Shown here: positions 30,112-41,733 of the stretch, piece by piece
Position numbering within the stretch: the stretch's first letter is position 1
How the letters are laid out: each line of letters opens with the position of its first letter
The notes under the pieces: generated by a model
Told to the model about the DNA's origin: nothing
Databases searched by the model: none
The model's input: the letters and a program-made list of their open reading frames with translations, nothing else
Made by a program: the position numbers and the translations under genes
Assembly (NCBI GenBank): GCA_016217545.1
Contig: JACRHT010000017.1
Location: forward strand, 496,001 to 560,000
DNA from: Opitutia bacterium
GTDB taxonomy: Bacteria; Verrucomicrobiota; Verrucomicrobiia; Opitutales; Opitutaceae
Length of the DNA stretch: 64,000 bases
Reading direction: 5' to 3'

Positions 30112-30873
30112 TTACTTCTTGGCGGCAGGAGCGGCGGCCTTCGCGTCCTTGGCAGGAGCGGCGGCGGCGGCTTTGGCATCGCCGGGCTTGGCGGCAGCGG
30201 CGCCCGCAGCGGGAGCAGCGGCAGCATCGCCAGCGGCGGGAGCAGCGGCGCCAGCGGCCGGAGCGGCAGCACCCTCGGCGGGCGTGGCAGCGGCGACAGT
30301 GGCAGCGACTTCTTCCTGCGGCTCAACGCAGAGGACGACGGCTTGGTTCGGGTTGTCGAGGAACTCGACGCCGGCGACCGTCTTGATTTCGGAAACGTGG
30401 ATCGACTCGTTCAGCTTGAGCGGCGTGACGTCGACTTCGATGAACGACGGCAGATCCTTCGGGAGGCAGCGGATCTTCAGGCGCTTGGTGGCGACGTCGA
30501 GGAGGCCGCCTTCGTTCTTCACGCCCGAGGCTTCACCCACGACAACGACCGCGACGTTGATGACCATCTTCTCGTTTTCCTTCACTTCCTGAAGGTCGAC
30601 GTGGAGATACTTGTCGGTGATCGGGTCGCGCTGGACTTCCTGGAGGAAGGAGAGAGCGGCGGCGCCGGCATCGCGCTTCAATTCGATCAGCGCGGCGCGG
30701 CCGGCGATGTCCTTGAGGAGCTTGACGAACTCGGTCGAGCTAACCGACAGAGTCTCGGGTTTCGTGTGCTTGCCGTAGAGGATGGCCGGAATCTTCTCGG
30801 CCTTGCGGAGGCGGCGGGAGGCGCTGCGACCGGTGCCCTCGCGGGTCGTGACGGTGAGTTGGTATTTCTTCAT
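30112..30873 (-). CDS. rplY: 50S ribosomal protein L25/general stress protein Ctc
   Basis: About 253 residues from the ATG at 30873 (MKKYQLTVTTREGTGRSASR), which has a GGGGGAA sequence about 8 bases upstream; the open frame extends further but without similarity. The L25 domain binds 5S rRNA (R-L-R-K-A-E-K-I-P-A-I-L-Y-G), followed by the CTC-type beta domain (VDVTPLKLNESIHVSEI). The last 65 residues are a low-complexity Ala/Pro/Gly/Lys tail, longer than usual and probably disordered. Confidence 0.93.
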   Translation of the reverse strand: MKKYQLTVTTREGTGRSASRRLRKAEKIPAILYGKHTKPETLSVSSTEFVKLLKDIAGRAALIELKRDAGAAALSFLQEVQRDPITDKYLHVDLQEVKENEKMVINVAVVVVGEASGVKNEGGLLDVATKRLKIRCLPKDLPSFIEVDVTPLKLNESIHVSEIKTVAGVEFLDNPNQAVVLCVEPQEEVAATVAAATPAEGAAAPAAGAAAPAAGDAAAAPAAGAAAAKPGDAKAAAAAPAKDAKAAAPAAKK

Positions 30874-31193
30874 GGTTTTCGTTCCCCCTGATACTCCGGA
30901 ATTGGAGGCAGGCGTAGTGGAAAAGAGGTCAGAGTTGAGTGACCGCACCCCGGCGAAGCAAACAAAACTTTCGCGAGCGGCGCGAATCCTGTTTTACAAC
31001 TCCCCCACCCGTGCGAGCGGATCCGCGGCCGCGTCGACGTTCGCAGCGCTCATGGCGACGAGGTCGAAATTCGGCTCGGCTCTCTCCGCACCACACACAC
31101 GTCGTCTCGCTGAGCGTCGCGCCGCGAAGCCCGCGCGAAGGTTTTCTTGCGCACCGCAGACATTCTGCCGCATTACGCGCACGCCTGAAGCCC
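30874..31193. other. Intergenic region upstream of rplY and the 80-residue ORF
   Basis: About 320 bases between divergent genes. It must hold promoters for both; no convincing hairpin, repeat or further ORF is seen. Confidence 0.5.
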
Positions 31194-31436
31194 ATGAAGC
31201 GCCGCAACCTCACGCCCAAAGTCCGGGAAGCCCTCCGCCAGCTCGCGGCCGGCCCCCAAGACATGCGCGACGACGCCCTCCTCGAACTCATTAACGCCGA
31301 GATGCGCCCGCTATCCGTGGACGACATCGCCTACGTGCGCGACCGCGTGCGCTTCTCCTGCCCGCCCTGCCCGATGGTGCAGTCCGTCGTGCTGATGCTC
31401 GACGGCCTGATCGAGGTGAAGAGCCTGAAGCTCTGA
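31194..31436 (+). CDS. Small conserved-looking protein of unknown function
   Basis: 80 residues from the ATG at 31194 (MKRRNLTPKVREALRQL). Compact and amphipathic, it has CPPCPMVQSVVLMLDGLIEV near the C-terminus; the C-P-P-C pair could bind a metal or form a disulfide. No signal peptide or membrane helix. The family is not recognised. Gene-like composition and a good start support it as a real gene; it lies alone between rplY and tRNA-Asn. Confidence 0.6.
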   Translation: MKRRNLTPKVREALRQLAAGPQDMRDDALLELINAEMRPLSVDDIAYVRDRVRFSCPPCPMVQSVVLMLDGLIEVKSLKL

Positions 31437-31501
31437 GGCGATCGCGCCTTGATGGGCGCAAAAAACAAAGAAGCCAAACACCGGAAGTGTCTGGCTTAAA
31501 A

Positions 31502-31576
<75 letters not shown>

Positions 31577-31684
31577 ACGTGGCTCCTTCTTGCGAAGGAA
31601 CGGCCAAAAAGGGCCCCGGCTTTAGCGTTGTCAACACTCCACTTTGGCCGCGACGCGTCATGCGCGCGCCGCTCGCCCAAAACA

Positions 31685-31710
31685 AAAGCGCGTCCGATCG
31701 GACGCGCTTT
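31685..31710 (-). terminator. Intrinsic terminator of the PpiC gene
   Basis: AAAGCGCGTCC and GGACGCGCTTT, an 11-bp stem with a 4-base loop, followed on the minus strand by TGTTTTG. Confidence 0.8.
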
Positions 31711-31735
31711 GAAATCCCGAGCGTTAAACGGCGAC

Positions 31736-32644
31736 TTACTTGCCGAAATACGCTTCGTCGAAAGTCGGCTTGGCGTCTTCGAGCAGCTTCTTGCTCTCGG
31801 CCTGCAGCTTCGCGGTGCGCTCCGCGCGCTCGAGCGAGACCTTCGCCTCTTCGAACGGCGTCACGCCGCGCTCGTCGACCTTGAGGAAATGATAACCGTA
31901 TTGCGTGCGGATGACCGGGCTGAGCTTGCCGACTTCGGTCGTGAACGCCGCCTGCTCGAACTCGGGCACCATCTGGCCGCGGCCGAATTCGCCGAGCAGA
32001 CCGCCGGTCGCGCCGGAGCCGACATCGTCGGAGTCGGTCTTCGCGACGTCCTCGAACTTCGCTTCACCCTTCTCGATCTTCGCGCGGAGTTCCTCGGCCT
32101 TGGCCTTGGCCTGCTCCTCGGTGAGTTCCGGTTTGCCGGGTTGCGCTGCGGGGCTGCCCTTGAAAGCGATCAACACGTGGCGAGCCTTCGCCTTCTCGAA
32201 CTCGCCCTTGCGCGATTCGTAAGTCTTCCTGAGGTCCTCGTCGGAAACCTGCACGGCCTCCTGCATCTTCTTCAGCTGCGCGGACGCCACGATCTGGTCG
32301 CGGAGGCTGTTCAACTGGGCGACGACTTCCGGATCCTTGTCGAGGCCGGCCTTCAGGCCCGCGACCGAGAGCAGCTTCATGCGCAGGAAGTCCTCCGCGA
32401 ACTGCTTCTTGCCCGGCCCCAGCGCGTATTCCTGATACTGCTGCGGCAGACCCTTGACCGCCTCTTCGAACTCCGCGCGCTTCACGGCGATGCCGTTGGC
32501 CGAGATGACCACGGCGTCGGGCGCGACGACCGGTGACGGAGCGGCAGCGGGCGCGGCGGCGGGAGCCGGCGCGGCGTTATTCTGGGCGAAAACCGAACCC
32601 GCGGCGAGCGCGGCGGCCGAAACGAACACAGCGAATTTCTTCAT
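31736..32644 (-). CDS. Secreted PpiC-type (parvulin) peptidyl-prolyl isomerase
   Basis: 302 residues from the ATG at 32644, where a clear signal peptide begins (MKKFAVFVSAAALAAGSVFAQ). An Ala/Pro linker (22-42), a SurA-like helical N-domain (about 45-150) and a parvulin domain (about 155-255: KARHVLIAFKG, SDDVGSGATGGLLGEFGRGQMVPEF, YGYHFLKVDE) follow. It probably assists folding of exported or outer-membrane proteins. The open frame extends 37 codons further upstream, but that part shows no family features. Confidence 0.9.
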   Translation of the reverse strand: MKKFAVFVSAAALAAGSVFAQNNAAPAPAAAPAAAPSPVVAPDAVVISANGIAVKRAEFEEAVKGLPQQYQEYALGPGKKQFAEDFLRMKLLSVAGLKAGLDKDPEVVAQLNSLRDQIVASAQLKKMQEAVQVSDEDLRKTYESRKGEFEKAKARHVLIAFKGSPAAQPGKPELTEEQAKAKAEELRAKIEKGEAKFEDVAKTDSDDVGSGATGGLLGEFGRGQMVPEFEQAAFTTEVGKLSPVIRTQYGYHFLKVDERGVTPFEEAKVSLERAERTAKLQAESKKLLEDAKPTFDEAYFGK

Positions 32645-32799
32645 GGAAAGCGCCGGACCTTGCACGGATGCGCGCCCGGCGTCGAGCGCAGAGACAGCAC
32701 CGCAGCCGGGCGGTTGCACGGTTTCGTATCGCCCGCCCTCCACACCCATCGTCATCGTCGCCTCACATCTCCGAACTATGCGCGTCGCGCGGGAAATTT

Positions 32800-32841
32800 T
32801 GAAGGACTTCGGTGTGATGCGGTGTTATGGCTGGTGAGCGC
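32800..32841 (+). promoter_or_regulatory. Composite promoter-like element, copy A (ECF sigma cassette)
   Basis: TGAAGG (32800-32805), 14 bases, then CGGTGTTATGGCTGGTGA plus G and CGC (32820-32841), 17 bases before the ATG of the first cassette gene. The same parts with the same 14-base gap precede the TonB-domain gene at 34965 on the other strand. It is probably a promoter of the ECF sigma encoded between them. Confidence 0.65.
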
Positions 32842-32858
32842 GGTCTGCGCCCGTCGCC

Positions 32859-33176
32859 ATGTCCGATTCACCCCAAGATCCTCTCGATCCCCTGCTGGAA
32901 CGCTGGGGACGTCCGCCGCCCTTCGCGCCGCTCATGCCGGCGTTGCGCCAACGCCTCCACGGTCGCGCCGCCGAGACGGAAAGCCTCTTCGCCCACCCGG
33001 CGTTTGCCGCCGTGTTCGTCGCGGCCTGCGTGCTGCTCGGGCTGTTCCTCGCGGAGATCCGCGTGTCGCGCGTGCGGCACGATCGGGACACCCAACTATT
33101 GGAGAGCTACCGCCGCCTGATCGATCCGCTCGTGACCGCCACGCCACCGGCGGCACCGAAGGGAGACCGCACGTGA
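32859..33176 (+). CDS. Small single-span membrane protein of the ECF sigma cassette
   Basis: 105 residues. A cytoplasmic-looking N-terminal half (MSDSPQDPLDPLLERWGRPP) is followed by one membrane helix (about 48-66, AAVFVAACVLLGLFLAEIRV) and a short C-terminal tail. No family is recognised. Its stop codon overlaps the GTG start of the next gene (GTGA), so the two are translationally coupled. Size, topology and place beside an ECF sigma gene suggest an anti-sigma-like role; this is inference from context. Confidence 0.65.
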   Translation: MSDSPQDPLDPLLERWGRPPPFAPLMPALRQRLHGRAAETESLFAHPAFAAVFVAACVLLGLFLAEIRVSRVRHDRDTQLLESYRRLIDPLVTATPPAAPKGDRT

Positions 33177-33613
33177 AATCCACCTTCATTCTTCTGCTCG
33201 GGTTGCTCGCGGGAATCGCCGCCCATGTCGGCTGGTTTGCCTGGCGCAGCGCATCGGAAACACGCGCCAATGACGTCGTCGCGTGGATGAAGACCGACCT
33301 GCAGCTCACGGACGAGCAGTTCGCCCGCATTCAGGCGCTCCACGACCGTTCCGGACCGCAACTGCGCGAGCTCGCGACCCAGGCGGCGCAGATGCGCGCG
33401 GAGTTCGAGACGTTCGAGCGCGTCCGCCGCACGGAAGGCCGGGTCGATTTCATCGCCTTCGCGCGCTGCCTCGATATCTGGCGCCGCATCGACCGTGATT
33501 GGTCGACCGCGACCCGCCACCTTGTCGATTCCACGGCGGGGGAACTTACCCCCGAGCAACGCGCGCGCTACCTCACGCGCCTAACCCCGGCCCCGGTGCG
33601 CACCGTCAACTAG
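33173..33613 (+). CDS. CpxP/Spy-like periplasmic sensor protein
   Basis: 146 residues from a GTG start at 33173, preceded by AAGGGAG 7 bases upstream and overlapping the previous stop codon. An N-terminal anchor (about 3-19) is followed by a helical periplasmic domain with LQLTDEQFARIQALHDR and TPEQRARYL, the LTxxQ-type repeats of the CpxP/Spy/zinc-resistance-associated group. Such proteins often accompany ECF sigma factors and sense envelope or metal stress. The sigma gene starts about 12 bases downstream. Confidence 0.75.
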   Translation: MKSTFILLLGLLAGIAAHVGWFAWRSASETRANDVVAWMKTDLQLTDEQFARIQALHDRSGPQLRELATQAAQMRAEFETFERVRRTEGRVDFIAFARCLDIWRRIDRDWSTATRHLVDSTAGELTPEQRARYLTRLTPAPVRTVN

Positions 33614-33624
33614 CGCACGCCTGC

Positions 33625-34200
33625 GTGCCCGCCGACTCCGCCGCCGATCGCACCGATCTCATCGCCCTGCAACAAGGCGACGAAGCGGCGCTAGAGCGTC
33701 TGGTCGCGCGCTGGGAACGTCCGCTGACAGCCTTCGCTTGGCGCTACCTGCGCAACGCGACCGACGCGCGCGAACTCGCGCTCGAGACGTTCGTGCGCCT
33801 GCACGAGAAACGCGCGACGCTGCGACCGGACACCAATCTGAGCGCGTGACTGTTCACCACGTTGACGAATCTCTGCCACAACCGCCACCGCTGGTGGCGT
33901 CGTCATCCGTCCACTAGCCTCGAGGGCGGCGAGGTGATTCCGTTTGCGGACGATGCGCCGACGCCGGACGCCAATCTCGAACAAAGCGAGGCGCTCGCCG
34001 CGCTCGACGTCGCCATCGCCGGGCTGCCGCACGACCTGCGCACGACTCTTCTGCTGCACCACTTCGAGCGGCTCTCGTATCGCGAGATCGCCGGCATCGT
34101 CGGCTGCAGCGAGCGCGGCGTCGAAACCCGCCTCTATCGCGCGCGCCAAGCGTTGCGCGTCGCGCTGCGCGCCGGCGAGCCGTTCGCTTCCGCGCGCTGA
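33625..34200 (+). pseudogene. ECF (sigma-70 family) RNA polymerase sigma factor with in-frame TGA
   Basis: Starting at the GTG at 33625, the frame reads as an ECF sigma factor: region 2 (LIALQQGDEAALERLVARW, FAWRYLRNATDARELALETFVRLHE) and region 4 (ALAALDVAIAGLPHDLRTTLLLHHF, LSYREIAGIVGCSERGVETRLYRAR). A TGA at 33847-33849 interrupts it at the position of the conserved Trp in 'LSxWLFTTLTNLC'; TGG to TGA is a single change. The frame is otherwise intact on both sides. It could be a recent nonsense mutation, a sequencing error, or read-through; restart at the TTG at 33862 would give a region-4-containing fragment. Last gene of the cassette. Confidence 0.8.
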
Positions 34201-34228
34201 GCGCCAAGGCGTTTCGCCCCAAAAGAAA

Positions 34229-34250
34229 AGCCGGCCCTCGCGGGTCGGCT
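34229..34250 (-). terminator. Terminator of the tandem TonB-domain gene
   Basis: AGCCGGCCC and GGGTCGGCT (one G-T pair), then TTTTCTTTT on the minus strand. It lies between the convergent sigma and TonB-domain genes. Confidence 0.7.
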
Positions 34251-34272
34251 CGTGTGTAGCGCGGTGGCGCGC

Positions 34273-34965
34273 TCACGGACTGAAGTGGAACTCCTGGCTG
34301 GCGCGGACGAGCACCGGATCGCCGCGACGGAGCGGTGGAGCGAATTGCCACTGGCGCACCGCGTTCATGGCGGCGGCGGCGAGTTCGGCCGGCGCGTCGG
34401 GCTGCGCGAGCGGCACGCGGACGCGTCCGGTTTCGTCGATGAAGAAGTCGACCCGCACCTGGCCGCGGAGGCGCGCGGCGACCTCGGTCGGATAGAACGG
34501 CATCACCGTCTTTTGCGGCACCGGGATCGCATCGAGATCGCGCAGCGTGAACGGGTGGAACGCGTAAGTCGGGCCGAGCAACTGCTCGAAGCGCTGGTTG
34601 AGGTAGGTGTTGTTGTCGAGCGTCACGACGCAGCCGACGCCCTCGATGGTGAACTCGAGCGCCGTCTGCGCGGCGACCGGCTTGCCGTCGAGCAACGCGG
34701 GCTCGAAACGCCATTGGCGCACCGCCTCGCGCACCACGCGACCGAACGACCGGTGCGTGAAGGCGGTGATGAGCACGTCCTCGACCTTGCCGGTCGCGTC
34801 GATGTCGATGATGCAGTGCACCGTGCCGCGCGTGAGTCCCTCGAGCGTCACCTCGGCGGGGAAAACCGGATCGACGCGTTCCTTGATGCGCAAGCCCCGC
34901 ACATCGGCGAAGCCGGTGGTGAGCAGCGCGAGGAACGTGGCGAGAAATAGCGGGTGATTTTTCAT
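34273..34965 (-). CDS. Secreted protein with two TonB C-terminal domains
   Basis: 230 residues with a signal peptide (MKNHPLFLATFLALLTTGFA). Two TonB-type C-terminal domains follow in tandem: about 25-115 (DPVFPAEVTLEGLTRGTV, VRQWRFEPALLDGKP) and about 145-228 (MPFYPTEVAARLRGQVRV, VRQWQFAPPLRRGDP). There is no N-terminal membrane anchor or Pro-rich spacer, so it is not a classical TonB. It is preceded by copy B of the promoter-like element shared with the ECF cassette and is therefore a likely target of that sigma. Confidence 0.8.
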   Translation of the reverse strand: MKNHPLFLATFLALLTTGFADVRGLRIKERVDPVFPAEVTLEGLTRGTVHCIIDIDATGKVEDVLITAFTHRSFGRVVREAVRQWRFEPALLDGKPVAAQTALEFTIEGVGCVVTLDNNTYLNQRFEQLLGPTYAFHPFTLRDLDAIPVPQKTVMPFYPTEVAARLRGQVRVDFFIDETGRVRVPLAQPDAPAELAAAAMNAVRQWQFAPPLRRGDPVLVRASQEFHFSP

Positions 34966-34973
34966 GGGGAAAA

Positions 34974-35015
34974 GCGTTCACCAGCCATAACACCGGCGCG
35001 CGCCCCTACCCTTCA
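34974..35015 (-). promoter_or_regulatory. Composite promoter-like element, copy B (tandem TonB-domain gene)
   Basis: On the minus strand: TGAAGG, 14 bases, then CGGTGTTATGGCTGGTGA plus A and CGC, ending 8 bases before the ATG. The 22-base block differs from copy A at one position only, and the gap length is identical. Confidence 0.65.
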
Positions 35016-35079
35016 CGAACACGCGCCGGACGCGGCAGGTTTCGGTTTCAGTCGCCGCGCGCGGTGCCGATAAGAGGAC

Positions 35080-35274
35080 ATGGCCTCGCCCTACCCCAAC
35101 CTCCGTCACGCCCAATATGCCAGCGCGCTGGGCGTGGTCGGTCCGCGACGTGACGTGCGCTGGGGGAAGTTTCTGTTTTCACCGCCCGAGCTGGTGAACC
35201 CGAATGCGATCTTCGACCCGCAGCCGTTCCGCACGCAGCCGCCGACGGCCTCGATGAAGCGCGCGCGCGCCTGA
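35080..35274 (+). CDS. Possible small protein followed by a strong terminator
   Basis: 64 codons (MASPYPNLRHAQYASALG, later RWGKFLFSPPELVNPN and DPQPFRTQPPT). No signal peptide or membrane helix and no recognised family. Support comes from the good plus-strand terminator 26 bases after its stop, which no other plus-strand gene would need. A chance ORF in GC-rich DNA remains possible. Confidence 0.4.
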   Translation: MASPYPNLRHAQYASALGVVGPRRDVRWGKFLFSPPELVNPNAIFDPQPFRTQPPTASMKRARA

Positions 35275-35300
35275 CCCGCACCGAACTTTTTCCACCTACG

Positions 35301-35329
35301 CCAGCGGCACATTGTCCGCTGGTTTTTTT
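35301..35329 (+). terminator. Intrinsic terminator after the 64-codon ORF
   Basis: CCAGCGG and CCGCTGG around an 8-base loop, followed directly by seven T. Confidence 0.85.
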
Positions 35330-35380
35330 GCGCCCGCTGCCGGAGGCAGCCCGCCGGCCGGCCGATCCCGGAAAAGAAAA

Positions 35381-35404
35381 AGCGGAGACGCGCGCGTCTC
35401 CGCT
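35381..35404 (-). terminator. Intrinsic terminator of the chemotaxis receptor gene
   Basis: A perfect 24-base palindrome (AGCGGAGACGCG and its complement). On the minus strand TTTTCTTTTC follows, 22 bases after the stop. Confidence 0.8.
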
Positions 35405-35426
35405 CAGTGCAATCACGAAACGAAAA

Positions 35427-37388
35427 TCAGTCGATGAAGTGCGACTCGGAAACTTCGGCCTTCGCGGCCGGCGCGCCGCCGTGCAGGCGCGGGCTCACGA
35501 TCGCGGGGGCTTCGGTGGTCGCGGCCGCGGCGACCTTGGCCGCCGGCTTGCCTTTCGACTTCGCGGCGTGGACCGGGGCGGTCAACGACTGACGCTGGGC
35601 GTCGCCGTGCACCATGTGCATGAGTTCCTCGACGGCCGCGCGGACCTGCGCGGACTGGCCCTGGAGTTCCTCGGCAGAGCTGGCGGATTGCTGCGCGAGC
35701 GCGGCGTTGGCCTGCGTGATTTGATCCATGCCGGCGACGGCTTGGTTGAGCTGGCCGATGCCCTCGCTCTGCTCGTGCGAGGCTTGGGCGATGGAGCCGA
35801 CCATTTCGTCGAGCTGGCGGATCTTCTGGACGATCGAGTCGAGGCTGGCGGCAACCTGGCTGCTGATCTGCGCGCCTTGCTCGCTCTTGGAGGAGGCGTC
35901 CGCGATCTTGGCGGCGGTTTCCTTGGCGGCTTGCGCGGAGCGCTGGGCGAGGTTGCGGACTTCCTCGGCGACGACCGCAAAACCGGCGCCGGCCTCACCG
36001 GCACGGGCGGCTTCGACCGCGGCGTTGAGCGCGAGGATGTTCGTCTGGAAGGCGATCTCGTCGATCGTCTTGATGATCTTGGAAATTTCGGAGGACGACG
36101 ACTGGATGGCACCCATGGCGGAGCGCATGGCGGCCATGTCGCGAGCGCCGGCGTCGGCGGTGGCGCGCGCCTCGGCGGCGAGGCCCTTGGCGGATTGCGC
36201 GCCCTCGGAGTTGCGCTGCGTCATGCTCGCCATCTCGTGCAGCGAGGCGCTGCTTTCCTCAAGCGAGGCGGCCTGTCGGCTCGCGCCGTCGGACATCTGC
36301 GTGGAGACCTCTGCGACTTTCAGCGCTGCGGTGTGGGTCTGCGCGGACTCGGCGGCGAGCTGGTCGGCGATGACGGAAATCGGGCGGGTGATGCTGCGGA
36401 TGACGAACCACGCGGCGAGGATGCCGCCGATGCAGCCCGCGGCGGTGAAGGTGAGCACCTGGATTTCGTTGCGGCGCTGCTCGGTGCGCATGCGGCCTTC
36501 GAGCGAAGCCTGGAACTCGACGACCGAGTCCTTCACGCGAACGAGGGCGGCGGTGAATTGCGGGGCAATCTTGTTGAGCTGTTCGGTGATCAGCTTGTTG
36601 CGGTCCTGCTTGGCGGCGATGATCTCGTCGAGGGCGGAGGAGTAGGCGCCGGCGGCGATGGCGAGGGACTTCAGGAGTGCGTCCTTGTTCTCGTCCTTCA
36701 GGGAGGCGTCGAGTTTCACGAGTTCCTCCTGATCGTGCTGCATCTTCACGATGGAGTCGGCGACGGTGGCGATGCTCTTCTTGGCGGCCTGCGCGTAGTC
36801 GACGCGCGAGGTGAGCATGAAGGAATTCGCGAGGCTGGAGCTCTCGAAGTAGGCCTTGAGGGCGTTGGACACCTTGAAGGCGCCGTTCATGTCGCCGTTG
36901 TTCTTGGCGTCGCCGAGGACCTTCTGGAGGCCGGCGGCGATCTCGTCACCGCGCGGGGTGAACTGATCCGCGACGACCGCGTCGAGTTTGCCGGTGGTGG
37001 CGACGATCTTCTGGAAGGCCTCGTCGTATTTCACGAGCAAGCCGGAGGCCTCAGCCAGCTGGGCGGAGCGCGCCGGATCGTTGATGATCTTGGCGGCCGC
37101 GGCCATTTCCTGATCGAGCTTTTGCTTGGCGCCTTTGTAGGCCTGCGCGTGCGTGGCGTCGGAGACGGCGAGGTATTCGTTAACCTGCAGCTTGACCTCG
37201 ATCATCGCGGCGGCGAGGCCGGCGGCGGTGTTGGTCTCTCGCGCGCTGCCGGCGTATTCCGTGAGTTTGCGGCCGGAGGCCCCGAGGGCGATCCACGCCA
37301 CTACGGCGATCGCGCCCAGAAGCACGAACACGAGGGTGAAACCGAGCGCAATGCGGCGCCCGATGGTGAGAGTGCGGGAGGACGACAT
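35427..37388 (-). CDS. Methyl-accepting chemotaxis protein
   Basis: 653 residues. TM1 (about 13-34, [20 protein letters not shown]), a helical periplasmic ligand domain, TM2 near 340 ([19 protein letters not shown]) leading into a HAMP-like region, then a cytoplasmic signalling domain. The latter carries the conserved hairpin tip ([35 protein letters not shown]) that contacts CheA/CheW. It ends EVSESHFID. It senses an unknown ligand and steers chemotaxis. No che genes are nearby. Confidence 0.92.
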   Translation of the reverse strand: MSSSRTLTIGRRIALGFTLVFVLLGAIAVVAWIALGASGRKLTEYAGSARETNTAAGLAAAMIEVKLQVNEYLAVSDATHAQAYKGAKQKLDQEMAAAAKIINDPARSAQLAEASGLLVKYDEAFQKIVATTGKLDAVVADQFTPRGDEIAAGLQKVLGDAKNNGDMNGAFKVSNALKAYFESSSLANSFMLTSRVDYAQAAKKSIATVADSIVKMQHDQEELVKLDASLKDENKDALLKSLAIAAGAYSSALDEIIAAKQDRNKLITEQLNKIAPQFTAALVRVKDSVVEFQASLEGRMRTEQRRNEIQVLTFTAAGCIGGILAAWFVIRSITRPISVIADQLAAESAQTHTAALKVAEVSTQMSDGASRQAASLEESSASLHEMASMTQRNSEGAQSAKGLAAEARATADAGARDMAAMRSAMGAIQSSSSEISKIIKTIDEIAFQTNILALNAAVEAARAGEAGAGFAVVAEEVRNLAQRSAQAAKETAAKIADASSKSEQGAQISSQVAASLDSIVQKIRQLDEMVGSIAQASHEQSEGIGQLNQAVAGMDQITQANAALAQQSASSAEELQGQSAQVRAAVEELMHMVHGDAQRQSLTAPVHAAKSKGKPAAKVAAAATTEAPAIVSPRLHGGAPAAKAEVSESHFID

Positions 37389-37444
37389 GACAGGATCAGG
37401 TAATTGTTCGGGGACGATCAGGGAGACGGACGGTAGACAGCCGC

Positions 37445-37792
37445 TCAGTCGTCGCTGATGCTAAATTGGATCGGGATGCTGACCTTGAGCGCGATGGGGG
37501 TGCCGGCCTTCTTGGCGGGCTTGAACTTCCATTTGCGCAAGGCGTCGAGCGCCGGCTGAACGAACGCGTCGTTCGAGGCCTTCTCGACCTGCGGCTCGGT
37601 AACGTTGCCCTTCTCGTCGATCACGCATTTGACGGTGACGACGCCGCCGGTGCCTTCACGGCGCATCTCGGGGGGGAACTTGGGTGGCACCATGCGAACG
37701 GGCACGGGGGCTTCGAGGCCTTCATCCGCCATCACCGGCAAAGAACCGAACACGAGGGCGGCCGACAAAAGAATCAGGGATTTGGCTTTCAT
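37445..37792 (-). CDS. Small secreted TonB C-terminal-domain protein
   Basis: 115 residues: a signal peptide (about 1-22, [10 protein letters not shown]) directly followed by one TonB-type domain ([37 protein letters not shown]). No membrane anchor or linker. It resembles the domains of the tandem protein at 34273-34965. The role is unknown; it may bind receptor TonB boxes or other periplasmic partners. A terminator-like hairpin lies in its leader. Confidence 0.8.
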   Translation of the reverse strand: MKAKSLILLSAALVFGSLPVMADEGLEAPVPVRMVPPKFPPEMRREGTGGVVTVKCVIDEKGNVTEPQVEKASNDAFVQPALDALRKWKFKPAKKAGTPIALKVSIPIQFSISDD

Positions 37793-37862
37793 GACTGCAT
37801 CGCGCTAAATCGGACAAGGGCGGGAAACCTTAACTGTGATTTAGCTGCTCGAGCCGAAAAAC

Positions 37863-37884
37863 CCCGCGAATGGGCACTCGCGGG
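37863..37884 (-). terminator. Orphan terminator-like hairpin upstream of the small TonB-domain gene
   Basis: CCCGCGA and TCGCGGG arms. On the minus strand the stem is followed by GTTTTTC. It points toward the small TonB-domain gene from a region with no minus-strand gene upstream, so it could act as an attenuator in that gene's leader. Confidence 0.45.
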
Positions 37885-37963
37885 CCGGATTCCGCCGAGG
37901 GACGGCGAGAGGCGCGCGCATAAATGTTGCCCGCATCCGGCCGAACCCCAACGGTGCAGGCCT

Positions 37964-41596
<3,633 letters not shown>

Positions 41597-41733
41597 GGGC
41601 GGGCGATCCCGCGCGAACGAACACGCCAGCAATATCTGCACGGCGTTGCACAACATGCGCGCCCACGCGCGCCCGCCGAGCGCCGATGAGTAGGATGCGT
41701 TGCCCCCCGAGACGCCCACCTACTCGCATCCCC

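Noticed and set aside
32827-33120. 97-codon frame starting Met-Ala-Gly-Glu-Arg over the small membrane protein
   Set aside because: It overlaps a better gene in another frame and becomes Arg/Pro/Ser low complexity; only the first codons within the conserved element are of interest.
33850-34200. Split sigma factor made of two separate functional genes
   Set aside because: The stop falls within region 2 rather than in the linker between regions 2 and 4, so a natural two-polypeptide sigma is less likely than nonsense mutation or error.
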